A DNA stretch of 64,000 nucleotides, from positions 62,001 through 126,000 of the forward strand of contig JAIVFI010000014.1 of NCBI GenBank assembly GCA_025558095.1, in the 5' to 3' direction. Source of the stretch: Hyaloraphidium curvatum (lineage: Eukaryota; Monoblepharomycota; Hyaloraphidiomycetes; Hyaloraphidiales; Hyaloraphidiaceae). Every line of letters begins with the position of its first letter. The stretch's first letter is position 1. The notes under the pieces were generated by a model, which was not told the DNA's origin, searched no databases, and was given only the letters and a program-made list of their open reading frames with translations. A program made the position numbers and the translations under genes. This document shows, in pieces, positions 9,239 to 18,255 of this stretch.

Positions 9239-10162
9239 GTGGCTGGCCGGAAGCGTGCTGCCTCGGAAATGGCTGCACCTGCTGAGCAGGACGAGCGGAC
9301 TCCGCTCGGCGGGCAGGCGGCCGAACCGGAGCAAAGGGAGACACCGCGCCGCAAGACAGCGTTCATTTCCGGCGCCGCGGGAGGGCTGGGACGCGCCACC
9401 GCCGAGCTGCTCGCGGCGAAAGGCTGGCGGGTGATCGCCGCGGACCGCGACGAGGCGGCGCTGTCCCGGCTGCGCGAACGCGTCGACGTCGACACTCTCG
9501 TCCTGGACGTCGCGGACCCGGCCAGCGTCCAGGCCGCCGCGGAGAAGCTCCGCGCTCTCTCCCCCGGCCTGGACGGCATCGTCAACTTTGCCGGCATCCT
9601 GGCCGTCGGCTCCGTGATCGAGCTGCCCGAGGAAACCCTGCGGCGCATCTTCGAGGTCAACGTGTTCGGGACGTACCGCGTTAACCGGGCGCTGTTCCCG
9701 CTCCTGCTCGAGCGCAAGGGCAGGATCGTCAACATCAGCTCCGAGACGGGGTGGCAGAGCGGGATGCCGTTCAACGGCGCGTACGCAATGACTAAGCACG
9801 CCGTCGAGGCCTACTCGGACTCGCTGCGGAGGGAGCTGCGGATCCTCGGCGTCAGGGTGGTCAAGATCCAGCCCGGTCCGTTCAGGACCGACATGACCGC
9901 GACCATAGGGCCGAATTTCGAGCGGGCTGCCGCGGAATCGCATTACTTCGGTTGCGTGCTGCGCCGCATGCTCCCCCGCGCGGTCGCCGCGGGCGGCAAC
10001 GGCAGCGACCCGCGGATCCTGGCCGAGGCCGTGCTCGAGGCGCTCACGGCGGAGAGCCCGGCGGCGGCCTACTCGGTGCGGCCGGCGTGGGACCGGACGG
10101 TGCTGGACTGGCTGCCCACGCGGCTCGCGGACCACATCCTGCACGAGGTGCTCAAGCTCTGA
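9239..10162 (+). CDS. classical short-chain dehydrogenase/reductase
   Basis: A single exon of 307 residues. The Rossmann fold is evident: SGAAGGLG cofactor loop near residue 45, NFAG, INISSE-type strand with the catalytic Ser near 167-168, and YAMTK with Tyr 182 and Lys 186. LDV after strand 4 and PGPFRTDM after the active site are typical of SDR enzymes. About 35 charged, probably disordered residues precede the fold. SDRs oxidise or reduce alcohols and ketones with NAD(P)(H); substrate cannot be inferred. The first ATG in frame was used. Confidence 0.88.
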   Translation: MAGRKRAASEMAAPAEQDERTPLGGQAAEPEQRETPRRKTAFISGAAGGLGRATAELLAAKGWRVIAADRDEAALSRLRERVDVDTLVLDVADPASVQAAAEKLRALSPGLDGIVNFAGILAVGSVIELPEETLRRIFEVNVFGTYRVNRALFPLLLERKGRIVNISSETGWQSGMPFNGAYAMTKHAVEAYSDSLRRELRILGVRVVKIQPGPFRTDMTATIGPNFERAAAESHYFGCVLRRMLPRAVAAGGNGSDPRILAEAVLEALTAESPAAAYSVRPAWDRTVLDWLPTRLADHILHEVLKL

Positions 10163-10252
10163 GTGCCCGCCGAGCACGGCTCATCGAGTAATGCGTAAGA
10201 TCTATTCGCCCACACCGCGACCGCGCCCCCACCTGTCCGGTCCTCCGTGCCT

Positions 10253-12001
10253 TCAACCCCTGGTCCACACCTCGACCTCGTCCTGCCACCGGCTCCCGTA
10301 CCTGGGCACCCAATTGCCCGGCAGCCCTCCCGGCCCGCACCGCCTCCACCTCGCCCCGGTCGCCTCGGCCAGCGCCTCCACCAGGGGCCCCATGACCGGC
10401 CGCGGCTTCTTCTCGTCGGGGCCGCGAAACACCTCGTCGGGGATCCGCGCGACCGTGCGGAGCCCGGGGGCGTCGACGTCCGCCAGCGCCCGCTTCTCCG
10501 CCGGGCTCGGCCCGCCAGCGCGGACGCCCCAGAGTCCGAGCTCGCGGAGCTTCGGCCACGACCCCGAGGTGGAGAACGCGCCGGCGAGGACGGGGGGAAG
10601 GGGGGCCGAGGTCACCTTGAGGTCGTTCTTGCTCATGTAGATCGAATCGATGGTGATGTAGAGGCGTTCGAGGGTCTTGCCGGACGCCGCGTGGAACACC
10701 GAGATCAGGTCCCTGAAGTACTGGTTCCGCCCCGTGAGCGGCGGCGCGGCCGGGCCCGAGCCACACCCACCCCATCGATCGTTTCCTGCGAGTTGGGCGG
10801 TGTCGACGGCCGCGTGAAGGTGTAGTTTTCCCCCAGGAGCACGGAGATCACGAGCGTGCGGAGCCTCGGGATGGGTACGATGGGCGCGAGCGAGGCGTCG
10901 ACGGCGCGTTCCCTGCTCCGGTGCGTCTTGAGGCTCCCCAGCTTGAGCCGCTCGAGCTCCGGAAACCAAGTCCCGAGCTTTGCGATCTCCGAGATGTCGA
11001 GGTTCCTTTGTTCCGAAATGACTGGCCGGCATCAGTGTATGGCTACTGGCCGGAACCGGGACCGGCAGACCCACGCGAGAGCCCGGTGATCCTGGAGTAT
11101 CCCTGCGTCCCTCCAGGCCTCAGCTCCGCCCCGGCCCTCGAAATCCTGGCGATGAGCTCGTGCGACATGTCCGCGGACGCGACCTTGTAGTCCTCGAGGC
11201 CGGGATTGAGCTCCAGGACCTTGATCGCGGTCTCGGAGCCGACCTTGGAGTCGAGCCACATGCGGCGGAGGTTCGGCGCGTACGTCTTGGCAGCTTGGAG
11301 GACCGCATGGTCGCTGATTCCGTCCAGCTCGATGTCGACGACGTTGGGCGTGGCCGGGAACAGCCTTCCGGGGGAGCAACCGGTCAGCCAACCGCTTCGG
11401 AGCTCGCACACCAGTCCCACTTTTTGATGTCGTTGCTCGAGAGGCCGTCCATGGACCTGTAGCGCACCTGCCGCACGACGTTCGGATCCAGCGTGCGGTT
11501 GCAGCCGGGCTCGAGGCCAAAGAGCTTCTTGATCCCGGAGGTGGTGAACCCGCCCGAGGGCTTGTAGCCCGAGGCGGAGAAATCGCAGCGTTCCCAGAGC
11601 GTCGGTACCGTGAGCAGCTGGCGCCAGGCGCGGCACACGAGCGCGGCGGCGCGGAGCCTGTCCCGGAACGGAACCAGGGAGAAGACGAGCAGCTGGACCT
11701 CGTTGGGCAGGCCTGCAAAAGCGCCGACGGCCTCGTTGCGCAGATCGACTGCGACCACGTCGACGTTTTGCGGGACCAGCGCGCGGCGGTGCTCGGGCAG
11801 GGCGGCGCGCACGTCTGCGAGCGGGACGGCGCCGTCTCGGATGGCGCGCACAAGCAGCCGCTCGAGCTCCGTCCGCGACAGGCGGTTGACGAGCACCGTC
11901 GCGACCGCATCTTCGTCCCCCACTTCGGCGGCGGCGGCGGCTTTCTTCCGCGGGGCGCGGGCCTTCCTGGGCGGCGGGGCGTCGGAGTCGCCGCGCGCCA
12001 T
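10253..12001 (-). CDS. F-box/leucine-rich-repeat-like protein
   Basis: Four exons (11412-12001, 11075-11364, 10771-11021, 10253-10720) joined by introns of 47, 53 and 50 nt give 532 residues in consistent phase. After a basic, Ala-rich N-terminus comes an F-box at about residues 93-135 (LPNEVQLLVFSLVPFRDR, then LVCRAWRQL). The remainder has irregular Leu-rich segments (NVVDIELDG, NLRRMWLDS, ELERLKLGS, TLERLYITI, KLRELGLWG) at spacing expected of LRRs. The family acts as substrate receptors of SCF ubiquitin ligases through Skp1 binding. The target is unknown. Intron 1 ends in a weak GAAG acceptor and is the least certain junction. Confidence 0.78.
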
Positions 12002-12166
12002 GGCGGAAGAGGCACGCGGTCGGGGGGCTTGAATCGACGAGGCGATAAAACCGGAGCTATTTGGCTCCGGTTGGAGGGCGTTGCCGAGGGCGCCTCTCCT
12101 TCGCGTCTCAGAGGTCCTCAGAGGCGCTACGTTGCATTTCGCGTCGTCGCGTCTCCGCGTCAGCAG

Positions 12167-12463
12167 ATGGAGCCGTACCGCGCGGCCGACGGTGCCTTCG
12201 TCGTCTGCCCGTACTGCGCCGAGCCGCTCGCGGCGCAGACAGAGGCCGCGCGGCTGGCCGCCCACCGCGACCGCGACGGCGGCCGCGCGCCCGTGCCGTG
12301 CGGCACCTGCGCCCTCGACGTGACCCGCGACGCGCCCGTGGAGGAAAGGCGCGTGGAGGGCCGGCCCCGGGTTGCCTGCAGGCACTGCGGCGCCTTGGTG
12401 CTCGCCGACGCGTTCTTCTGCCACCATTGCCGCAAGTGGCAGGCGGAGCCCTTCGAGCGCTGA
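12167..12463 (+). CDS. small zinc-ribbon protein of unknown function
   Basis: A 98-residue frame with four CxxC pairs: CPYC, CGTC, CRHC and CHHC. The pairs are spaced so that two zinc ribbons could form. The sequence between them is charged and contains no domain I recognise. It lies head-to-head with the F-box gene on its left, whose ATG is 165 bp away. The frame is open far upstream but only the part from this ATG looks protein-like. Confidence 0.5.
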   Translation: MEPYRAADGAFVVCPYCAEPLAAQTEAARLAAHRDRDGGRAPVPCGTCALDVTRDAPVEERRVEGRPRVACRHCGALVLADAFFCHHCRKWQAEPFER

Positions 12464-12836
12464 TCGCAGCGGTCGAGGAGCATGCGAGCGGCCTGTAACC
12501 GACGTCTGGATCCGACCGAGTTCGCACTTTCTATCGTTGGGCCACCCAGCAGGTGCCCACGGAATACCGAAGAACGGGATACCTGCCGGGCTTAACCAGG
12601 GTGCCTGCGCGGTCTCGTGGTCAGCTGCCGTGCGACTGTGTCGAGAGATCCGTGTCGCCGAGGTGCACGTCGCCCACGTCTACCGTCTTCCTCGCCCGCG
12701 AAAGCAACTTTATCCCGGAGCGGGGTTCTGGGCAGCTCGGCAGGGTCGACGCGGCCTCGACGAGGTCCTCGATGCGGCTGTCTCCCCACGTCGGTCCCAG
12801 TTTTGTGGGCCGCTTGATCGGTGTATCCCTGGTTCT

Positions 12837-12859
12837 AGATCTGACGTCCGGTCAGATCT
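12837..12859. repeat. interrupted 9-bp perfect palindrome
   Basis: agatctgac, a 5-nt spacer and gtcagatct form a perfect inverted repeat. The core gacgtccggtca is repeated directly at 12869-12880, 26 bp downstream. It could bind a dimeric protein or be a chance palindrome. Confidence 0.5.
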
Positions 12860-12901
12860 CTATCACAGGACGTCCGGTCACAGCTTCCCGGGCGGCTACG
12901 G

Positions 12902-13363
12902 TAGCACCGCCCTGACCCTCGAAGTTGGGAAGGGCACCCATTCGCGAACAAATTGCGCCCCGTCGAGCTGCGCTGGGCGGCAGGGGACCGGCCGGACGTG
13001 TTGGGCGAGCACCTCAAGCCCATTTCTCGCAGTACGGTCGCCGAAAGCTCGCTGCCGAGAGGGGCGATGCGATTTCCCGCAGGCCGCAGCCGGTACCTGA
13101 CGTCAATCAGAACGGCCCGCGAACCGTCCGCTTAGCACCGCCCTGACCCTCGAAGATGGGAAGGGCCGCGTCATCGTGAACAAACTGGGCGGCTTTGAGA
13201 AGCGATGCCTACCCGGAGCCGGCCAGACCTGTTAGGCCAGTGCCTTTGAATCAACCTTCCGAAGATTATCTCCGAGAGCTCGCCGGCGCGAGGGGCGATG
13301 CGATTTTCCGCAGGCCGCAGCCGGGCGGTTTCGGGCGTTTCGGGCGGTTAGCTGTGGTCCCTA
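12902..13363. repeat. two tandem 231-bp units
   Basis: tagcaccgccctgaccctcg starts at 12902 and again at 13133, and aggggcgatgcgatt at 13060 and again at 13291, both with a period of exactly 231 bp. The ends of the unit are well conserved and the middle has diverged without net length change. 231 is 77 codons, which fits a decayed protein repeat. Confidence 0.7.
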
Positions 13364-13450
13364 TAGACGACAGGAAAACTGGCTGGCGTGCGTTGCGCGT
13401 CGAGGGACTCTCCGCTCGCGATCAGCAACCCCACTCAACTTGTCCCCGCG

Positions 13451-14223
13451 ATGCACGCCCTCCTTCTCTTTGCTGCCGCTGTCTTGGCGCTCGCCGGAGC
13501 CGCCGCTGCGAGGCAGGTCGCCCCGTCGCCGCGCCGGGCCCGGCTGACCACCCCTCCGCCGCAACCGATCCCCCACCGCACCCATCTTACGTCGTTGTAC
13601 CCGTCCCCGAACCCGATCCCGCACGGTAGCCCGCTCAAAGGAAGCCCTGAGGCCGCCGGCTCCGCCGTGTTCCGGCGCAGCTGCGCGGACTGCGACCCCG
13701 AGCACTTCTGGTGGGCGGCTACCGCCGGCCCCATCGCGGATGGTCTGACGCTCCCCGCGCCCGCCCCTGCAGTGAGTTCGGCCACCCAGATGCTCCCGCC
13801 GACACCGTCGCCTGCGTTGTGGAAGATCGCCACTCCCTCTACCGCCGCTACGGGGCAAACCCCAATGACCTCTGCGCTTACGACTACGGCTACCCGGGCT
13901 CGAGGAAGTGCAACACGGGCGTCAACTCCTGGGTCGCCTGCGACTGGATCACTGGCCTGCCGGTAGCAGATGGCTCAGATTCGGCGACCGGGCACTGCAA
14001 CGCGGGCTGCTGCCTTCCCCGCGCGTACATCGACTCCTGGTGCAGCTCCGCCGGTCCGGCGTGCAGTCGCGCCGACAAGACGACCGAGATGGCCGTGTTC
14101 ACTTCGTCGCCCCCTCTGGCCTGCGACAGGTCCACCGGGGTCGTGGGGTCGGGCGCGGGGCAGTGCAGGTTTGCGGGTTCGGCTGTGGGACAGATCGGAG
14201 GGTGCTGCGCGACCGCGGCCTGA
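13451..14223 (+). CDS. secreted cysteine-rich protein of unknown function
   Basis: Two exons (13451-13710, 13773-14223) joined by a 62-nt intron give 236 residues. The N-terminus is a clear signal peptide (MHALLLFAAAVLALAGAAAA). A Pro-rich linker follows, then a domain with about 16 Cys including CADCDPEHFC across the junction, CDWITGLPVADG, CNAGCCLPR and GQIGGCC at the end. The intron restores a single frame and creates a Cys at the junction, which supports it. The Cys density suggests an extracellular disulfide-bonded protein. I do not recognise the family. Confidence 0.72.
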
Positions 14224-14522
14224 TCCTTCACCTGCGTGTGGCTCGCGGAATTGCCGGTGGTTGGAGCTGCATCGAGTCTCGGTAGTTTTCAGTATTCTAT
14301 CGAGTGCAAGTGCCGAATCGCGTGGATCATAGATGACTTGCATTCCTCAATAGTCCGACAAACCAGATCTACTTACTATAGAAGGATCAAAATTCGCTGC
14401 CGGACCGGCGCTGCCTCGGGGTTGGAACTGCTTCGCACTCACCCATCGGCGTCCCTCATTCGTCTGCGTCGCAAACACCCGTCAGTTGTCCCCCACTCCC
14501 GAATCCGGACGGCGCTCCCGCA

Positions 14523-16061
14523 ATGGCGGAAACTCCCGAAGAAAAGGACGCGCAGCAGCCGCTCAGTGACCTCTTCAGCGCCGCGGAACTGCTCGCGCTG
14601 CTGCCGAGCGCGTCGGATTTGCAGCCTCCTTTGTCGCCCGACATCGCGCCGCTCGTCCCGGGGGAACGCGATCCGGCCGCTGATTTCCGCGCGGAGGACC
14701 CGATGACGCTGGAGCGCCTGCTCAAGGCCCTGGCGCCGCTCCGCGGGCTGCGGTTCCTGGCCGCCGCGCGCGGTTGGCCGCGGCTCAACCGGCTGCCTGT
14801 GTCGCGCACAGTTCTGTACATCCTGCCGGACACCGTCGCGGCACCGTACGCGACGTGGGAGCCCGCGCTGGCCTCGGGCGTGTTCGCCGTGCGGGGTGCC
14901 GCCGTCAGCGTGGCCGCGTTGGCCTTTGGGCGCTTGGTGTACCACCTCATCTTTCTCGTACAGCGCGTCCCGGCGTGGGGCCGGCCGCCGACGGAGGACA
15001 CGAGCCCATTCGCCGGTCTTGCGCGCTGGATCGAGCTTTCGGGGTGGGCGGGTTCAGATGGTGCGGACGCCGAAGCCGCATACAACGGAGGAGGCCGAAC
15101 GGCGCTGCGAGACCTGCTGGCGCACCACGACCACGACCTCTCGTGTCCGTGCAGGCGCTCGTCGTGCGCAGGCCGTCTTCCTCGGATGTCATCGACGATC
15201 CAGGTCGGGCGACAGGTGGTGCTAATGTTGATCCTCAGCCTAGTGCATTGGCTGTTGCCGTGGTGGACGCCAACTGTCTTCCTGGCCGACAGCATCTGGG
15301 TGGTGCCGTGGAAGGCGGTCATTTTCGGGTACCTACCCGTCATTTACTTCGTTCTGCACGTCTCCGTCTCTCTTGAAGGGATCTCCTCCGATGCCGCCCT
15401 GCTTGACCTGGACGGCAGGGTCGAGGCAAGAGCCATATCTTTGACGCTCTCTGAGGCTATCAAATCCATTCTTGTCGAGGAACAAGAGGGGAGGGAAACA
15501 GCATTGGATCCGCCCGAACTTTCTGGATCACCGAGCTCCCGCCAAAGCTTCATTGCATTGCACCAAATGCTGGCTCCCAAGTGGCGCGCGAGGGCCAAGA
15601 TGTGCCAAGAGTACAACTACGCCCGTGCCGTGGCCTTCGCATTCGACCTTGTCGTACTGCTCGTCCTGATGCTGGGTGCCGGCTGTGCGACCGCCTGGGC
15701 CATCGGCTCCATCGCCTCGCACGCCATCGAGATCATTTACGCCCTCTCTACCTTCGCCATGGGAAACACCAGCGTCGCCCGCAACACCTCCCTCTACGGC
15801 CGCGCGGCCTCTGGCGTGCGCCTCGCCTTCGCCGAGCGCCGCCGCGCGGTGCCACCCGACGCGGCCGCGCAGCTCGCCGCCCTCGAGGTATTTGCCCGCG
15901 CCGCAGACGACAACTATGCCAGGCTGTTCGGCGTGCCGGTGACGTTCGGGCTTGTGAGGGGGCTCAGCGTCACTCTGGTGACGATCAGCGTGGGCCTGGT
16001 GGGCATACTCAGGGGGGCGGGGGTACGTGCGACAATGCAGAGCTGGTGTCCGATCGAATAG
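14523..16061 (+). CDS. multi-pass (about 7TM) membrane protein, tandem paralogue 1
   Basis: A single exon of 512 residues. Hydrophobic segments lie at roughly 95-120, 125-150, 230-255, 262-285, 367-392, 395-415 and 475-500. A cytosol-like loop with CPCRRSSC sits before the third, a long polar loop lies between the fourth and fifth, and a 55-residue polar loop precedes the last helix, followed by a short tail with one Cys. The next gene has the same layout, the same CPC-x3-4-C motif and a similar C-terminal helix. Seven helices, a long loop between 4 and 5 and a conserved last helix recall the insect gustatory-receptor-like superfamily, but the TYhhhhhQF signature is absent. Function is unassigned. 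Confidence 0.75.
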   Translation: MAETPEEKDAQQPLSDLFSAAELLALLPSASDLQPPLSPDIAPLVPGERDPAADFRAEDPMTLERLLKALAPLRGLRFLAAARGWPRLNRLPVSRTVLYILPDTVAAPYATWEPALASGVFAVRGAAVSVAALAFGRLVYHLIFLVQRVPAWGRPPTEDTSPFAGLARWIELSGWAGSDGADAEAAYNGGGRTALRDLLAHHDHDLSCPCRRSSCAGRLPRMSSTIQVGRQVVLMLILSLVHWLLPWWTPTVFLADSIWVVPWKAVIFGYLPVIYFVLHVSVSLEGISSDAALLDLDGRVEARAISLTLSEAIKSILVEEQEGRETALDPPELSGSPSSRQSFIALHQMLAPKWRARAKMCQEYNYARAVAFAFDLVVLLVLMLGAGCATAWAIGSIASHAIEIIYALSTFAMGNTSVARNTSLYGRAASGVRLAFAERRRAVPPDAAAQLAALEVFARAADDNYARLFGVPVTFGLVRGLSVTLVTISVGLVGILRGAGVRATMQSWCPIE

Positions 16062-16240
16062 TGGCATTGGAATCGGTATTTGGGCGATTGATAGACACGT
16101 CGGGTGTGGTCTTTTCGGCGCCGCCGAAGGTGAAACTGACCTGGCATGGGCTCCATCAGGAGATGGCGCACTCAGCTCCATCCACACCGGGGAGAGCTTG
16201 ACGTTTGGAAAGGCGAGCGGGACCTCAAAGTACGCACCTC

Positions 16241-16246
16241 TATAAA
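16241..16246 (+). promoter_or_regulatory. TATA box of the second tandem membrane-protein gene
   Basis: TATAAA lies 71 bp upstream of the ATG at 16312. It overlaps the alternative in-frame ATG at 16246, which argues against that earlier start. Confidence 0.5.
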
Positions 16247-16311
16247 TGATGCCGAAATCCGGGGACTTCTCAGTAGAAGCCCTAGGATCCCTCCCGCACG
16301 CGTCATCCGCT

Positions 16312-17877
16312 ATGGCTCTCCTCTCGCCGTCCGACTTTTTGCTTCTCTTTCCCGCGGAACCGCAGCGCGGCGCGCCCGGCGGCCTCGCCCCGCCTCCCGC
16401 AGACGACCCCGCCGCGCCACTGCGCGCGTCTGAGCCCGTGACGCCCTCCGCGATGCGCCGGGAATTCGCGCCGTACAAACTGCTCAGCGCCGTCCTCGCG
16501 GTGAACACCTTCTTTTTCCCGTGGCTGTCGCGATCCGGCGTGTGGCGTGGCGCGCTTTCTACCTCCTCCTGGGCCATGCTGCTGGCCGCCGTCATCGTCC
16601 TGAACGCGGAGTACTTCCACCTTTTCGAGCTCCGGCAGGTCATCGTCGGCTCCATCGCCGTCCTGTACCCCTGGATCATGGACGTGGCGACCTACGGCTT
16701 CCTCAAAGTTAGGGCGGCTCGGAGCGTGAAGCAGCCTTTCAAGGACATTCTTTCCCCCGGAAACGGGTACTCGGGACCGTCGCCGGACCAGGATGTTTCG
16801 GGCCACCTCTTTTCACCGCTCGTCAGGTGGCTCCAGGCCCTCCGCATTAACGGGGCCGGGCCCGGCGGGGATTCCGGGAAAGGAAGCAAGGCTGCCGGCG
16901 ATGCCTTCGACCCCGAGCAACCCTACGGCACCCACTCGGAGACATCACATCTCCTGCGACACACGGAAGGCGACCCCCTGTGCCCTTGCGCGACGTGTCT
17001 CGGCAACACGCCAACGCTGGCCGCCGTGCTCTGCCTCCTGGACCAATCCCTGTTCACTTTTTTCCCGTTTGTCGCGAGCGCGGCCCTAGGAACTTACACG
17101 CCCTTTGTCGCCTTCGGATCGCAGTTCTGGCTGCTGTGGTGGTGCAAGCTCATCGCCGGCATTTTCTTCCTGTTCCAGACCATGCACTGGATCCCCACGG
17201 GCTTCGGCATGCTGCCGACGGACAGCGTCGCCATGATCCGGCTCACCACCCGACTGCGGAACCGCGCCGTCACAGCTGCGCTCACCGCCCTGGTCGAGGA
17301 CCTCGAGCGGTGCCTGGACGGAAACACCCTTGCCGATCAGAAAGCCCGCGACTTGTACCTCGTGCTGCATTCGCACCTCCGCATTGCCTGGAAACAGCGT
17401 TTCTTGGCTTCCCGCGCGGCCCGCACCGGTTTCGTTCTGGGCGCCGCGAACCAACTCCTTGCGATCTTCCTCAACGTCGTCGCCTGTTCCTGCACCACCG
17501 CCATGCACCTCCTCTACCTCGCCAGCTTCGCCACCCGCGGCCTCGTCGTGAACCTGGCCAACTACGCCCACGCCAACGCCGAGATCGCCCTCGTCGCCTC
17601 GTCGTACCGCGTCGCGCACGTCCGGATCGCGGAGGCGGCCGCGCGCGCCGCGGACGCAGGCAGGGACGTGGCGCCGCTCAAGGGACACCTGCGCGCGCTG
17701 GAGGCGCTGGCGGGAGACGGCGCAGAGTACAGGGAGAAGGTGCTGGGGGTCGCCGTGGACGGGGGTTTCGCGAGGTCGCTCGTGCTGGGGGTTCTGACGC
17801 TCACGGTGGGGCTGTATTCGATCCTGAGGAGCGCGGGGGTGTCGGTGACCATGCAGGTGTTCTGTCCGTCGGGGTGA
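16312..17877 (+). CDS. multi-pass (about 7TM) membrane protein, tandem paralogue 2
   Basis: A single exon of 521 residues if translation starts at 16312. An ATG at 16246 is in frame but overlaps the TATA box, and the later start gives an N-terminus (SPSDFLLLFP) that matches the paralogue. Hydrophobic segments: two in the N-terminal third, LLWWCKLIAGIFFLFQTMHW among two in the middle, two adjacent ones around LLAIFLNVVACSC, and one at the C-terminus (SLVLGVLTLTVGLYSILRSA). CPCATC precedes the third. The gene follows its paralogue in tandem after 250 bp. A receptor or channel role is possible, but nothing in the sequence proves it. Confidence 0.75.
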   Translation: MALLSPSDFLLLFPAEPQRGAPGGLAPPPADDPAAPLRASEPVTPSAMRREFAPYKLLSAVLAVNTFFFPWLSRSGVWRGALSTSSWAMLLAAVIVLNAEYFHLFELRQVIVGSIAVLYPWIMDVATYGFLKVRAARSVKQPFKDILSPGNGYSGPSPDQDVSGHLFSPLVRWLQALRINGAGPGGDSGKGSKAAGDAFDPEQPYGTHSETSHLLRHTEGDPLCPCATCLGNTPTLAAVLCLLDQSLFTFFPFVASAALGTYTPFVAFGSQFWLLWWCKLIAGIFFLFQTMHWIPTGFGMLPTDSVAMIRLTTRLRNRAVTAALTALVEDLERCLDGNTLADQKARDLYLVLHSHLRIAWKQRFLASRAARTGFVLGAANQLLAIFLNVVACSCTTAMHLLYLASFATRGLVVNLANYAHANAEIALVASSYRVAHVRIAEAAARAADAGRDVAPLKGHLRALEALAGDGAEYREKVLGVAVDGGFARSLVLGVLTLTVGLYSILRSAGVSVTMQVFCPSG

Positions 17878-18255
17878 GATCTCTGGCGAATCAAAATTTT
17901 GCGCAGGACTCGGCTGTCCGAGACCGAGCGATCCCGGGCCCCGAGCTCCAGTTGTCCGTCGACGTTGTAGGTCCAGTCTGCTGATCAAATGGGCGGGGAG
18001 GCTTTGCTGACGGAGGGACCCGGAAAGAAGATCGCACGCCAGCGTGCGACAGACGGACCCCTCAATGGCATCGTCGGTAGAAAAAGCTTCTGATCAGAGA
18101 GACTCCGGCCTTCTTTTCGCCGATGCTTGTTCTCGCGGGTTCAGCACGGAACGGATCGAGCGATCGCCGTTCACTCCGCGGCGGCTCCAACATACTGCCC
18201 TTGCCTCCCGCTGTTGCCACACCCTCCCCCAGTCGCCCTCCCGCCCGCCGCCACG
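17878..18255. other. intergenic, no gene seen
   Basis: About 380 bp between the tandem membrane-protein genes and the desaturase gene. The part nearest 18256 is C-rich (ccctcccgct-type tracts), as expected for a promoter and 5' leader. No RNA gene or repeat is recognised. Confidence 0.5.

Larger units (their letters stand above)
12464..13450. other. 1 kb non-genic stretch with palindrome, tandem repeat and possible decayed coding sequence
   Basis: No convincing gene is seen. The stretch holds an interrupted palindrome (12837-12859) and two 231-bp units (12902-13363), listed separately. On the minus strand around 12620-12800 there is a short frame with DSRIEDLVEAAS and DVGDVHLGDTDLS that reads like protein but lacks start and context, so part of this stretch may be a decayed gene. 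Confidence 0.5.

Noticed and set aside
12592-12830. Short minus-strand coding fragment (DSRIEDLVEAAS) as a gene
   Set aside because: It has no start codon, no splice partner and no recognisable family; it is mentioned only as possible decayed sequence.
12837-13363. CRISPR array or terminal repeats of a transposon
   Set aside because: There are only two long diverged units and one palindrome, without regular spacers or a transposase.
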